A stretch of 64,000 nucleotides of DNA from positions 1,919,650-1,983,649 of the forward strand of contig NZ_LR594487.1 in assembly GCF_901686465.1 (NCBI RefSeq), read 5' to 3'. The position numbers and the translations under genes are program-made. This DNA comes from Halorubrum sp. DM2 (GTDB taxonomy: Archaea; Halobacteriota; Halobacteria; Halobacteriales; Haloferacaceae). The notes beneath the pieces are model-generated. The model was not told the origin of the DNA and ran no database searches. It worked only from the letters and a program-made list of their open reading frames with translations. Below, piece by piece: positions 63,754-64,000 of the stretch. Position 1 is the first letter of the stretch; every line of letters starts with the position of its first letter.

Positions 63754-64000
63754 TCACCTCCCCGCACACTCGTCGGTCGCGGCGGCCGACGCGGTCAGCG
63801 GCCCCGGACACGGCCAGCCGCCGGACGTTTCCTCGCGCGTCCCGTCGACGTCGCCGACGCCCGGCGGCCCGGCGGGGACCGCCACGACGACGACTGTCCG
63901 CGTCTCGAACGCGACCGGTTCCGTGCTGCCGAGCGCGACCGACTCGCCGTCCACGTCGATACGGACCTCGCCGGATTCCCTGACGTACTCGAACGGACGC
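63754..64000 (-). CDS. Partial haloarchaeal protein, 5' end outside window
   Basis: Only the final 81 codons and the stop codon (63754-63756) are in the window; the reading frame is open to base 64000. The visible part has a beta-rich segment (FEYVRESGEVRIDVDGESVALG; FETRTVVVVAVPAG) and a Gly/Asp/Pro-rich end with a CPGP and a later Cys. The pattern suggests a beta domain of a surface or exported protein, but the N-terminus, where a signal or membrane anchor would be, is missing. No family is claimed. Confidence 0.6.
   Translation of the reverse strand, partial: RPFEYVRESGEVRIDVDGESVALGSTEPVAFETRTVVVVAVPAGPPGVGDVDGTREETSGGWPCPGPLTASAAATDECAGR

Overview
This 64 kb window is chromosomal DNA from a haloarchaeon (class Halobacteria). 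The evidence is the very high G+C, strongly acidic predicted proteins, and AT-rich TATA-like boxes that often lie about 25 nt before start codons, as in leaderless transcripts. The gene set agrees: PolD large subunit, family B polymerase, Rpa3 with its partner, Mre11-Rad50, PAN, EF-2, EF-1A, uS10 and aRF1. Halorubrum or a close relative is my best guess from the gene content and the style of the dispersed repeats, but this is inference. Most of the window is conserved core genome with dense short transcription units. No rRNA, tRNA, CRISPR array, transposase or prophage was recognised.

Layout. 1-6 kb: end of an aldo/keto reductase gene, small haloarchaeal proteins, a creatininase-family hydrolase, an ABC exporter and ribonuclease Z. 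6-8.8 kb: a structured repeat, then rpa3 and its associated gene, and a ribbon-helix-helix regulator. 9-14.4 kb: a complete 2-oxoacid (pyruvate) dehydrogenase operon, E1 alpha, E1 beta, E2, E3. 14.7-18.6 kb: KatG, a small acidic protein, a NifU-domain protein and a PPC-domain protein. 18.6-30 kb: PolD large subunit, KDPG-type aldolase, EF-2, an ACT protein with homoserine dehydrogenase, then EF-1A and uS10. 30-31 kb: a rhomboid-like protein and a small protein.

31-42 kb is the most unusual part. Nine genes for surface glycan assembly (a flippase-like protein, an RGP-family protein, two membrane-associated glycosyltransferases), periplasmic sugar oxidation (GMC oxidoreductase plus a Tat-exported subunit 3) and ferric iron import (binding protein and permease) are arranged around five copies of one perfect palindrome, TTTAGG-N4-CCTAAA. 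Each copy lies a few bases upstream of a start codon. This is the form of a DtxR/IdeR iron box, and a DtxR-family regulator next to a ferritin-like gene is encoded at 45.5-46.5 kb. I read the region as an iron-responsive regulon that couples glycan or sugar-acid production with iron uptake.

42-64 kb: arginyl-tRNA synthetase, aRF1, the DtxR and ferritin-like pair, sufC-sufB-sufD, PolB, small membrane and winged-helix proteins, a small protein with Mre11 and Rad50, PAN, a membrane-anchored DHH phosphoesterase, a sugar epimerase-like protein and the end of a further gene.

Three other signals stand out. First, two full copies of a roughly 250-nt element share conserved linkers but have covarying hairpin stems. 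Second, the empty intein-insertion sites in PolB (two) and in the PolD large subunit (one) sit inside short patches of foreign-looking AT-rich codons, which suggests past homing. Third, a threonine-rich, apparently leaderless upstream frame is coupled to the ACT and homoserine dehydrogenase genes.
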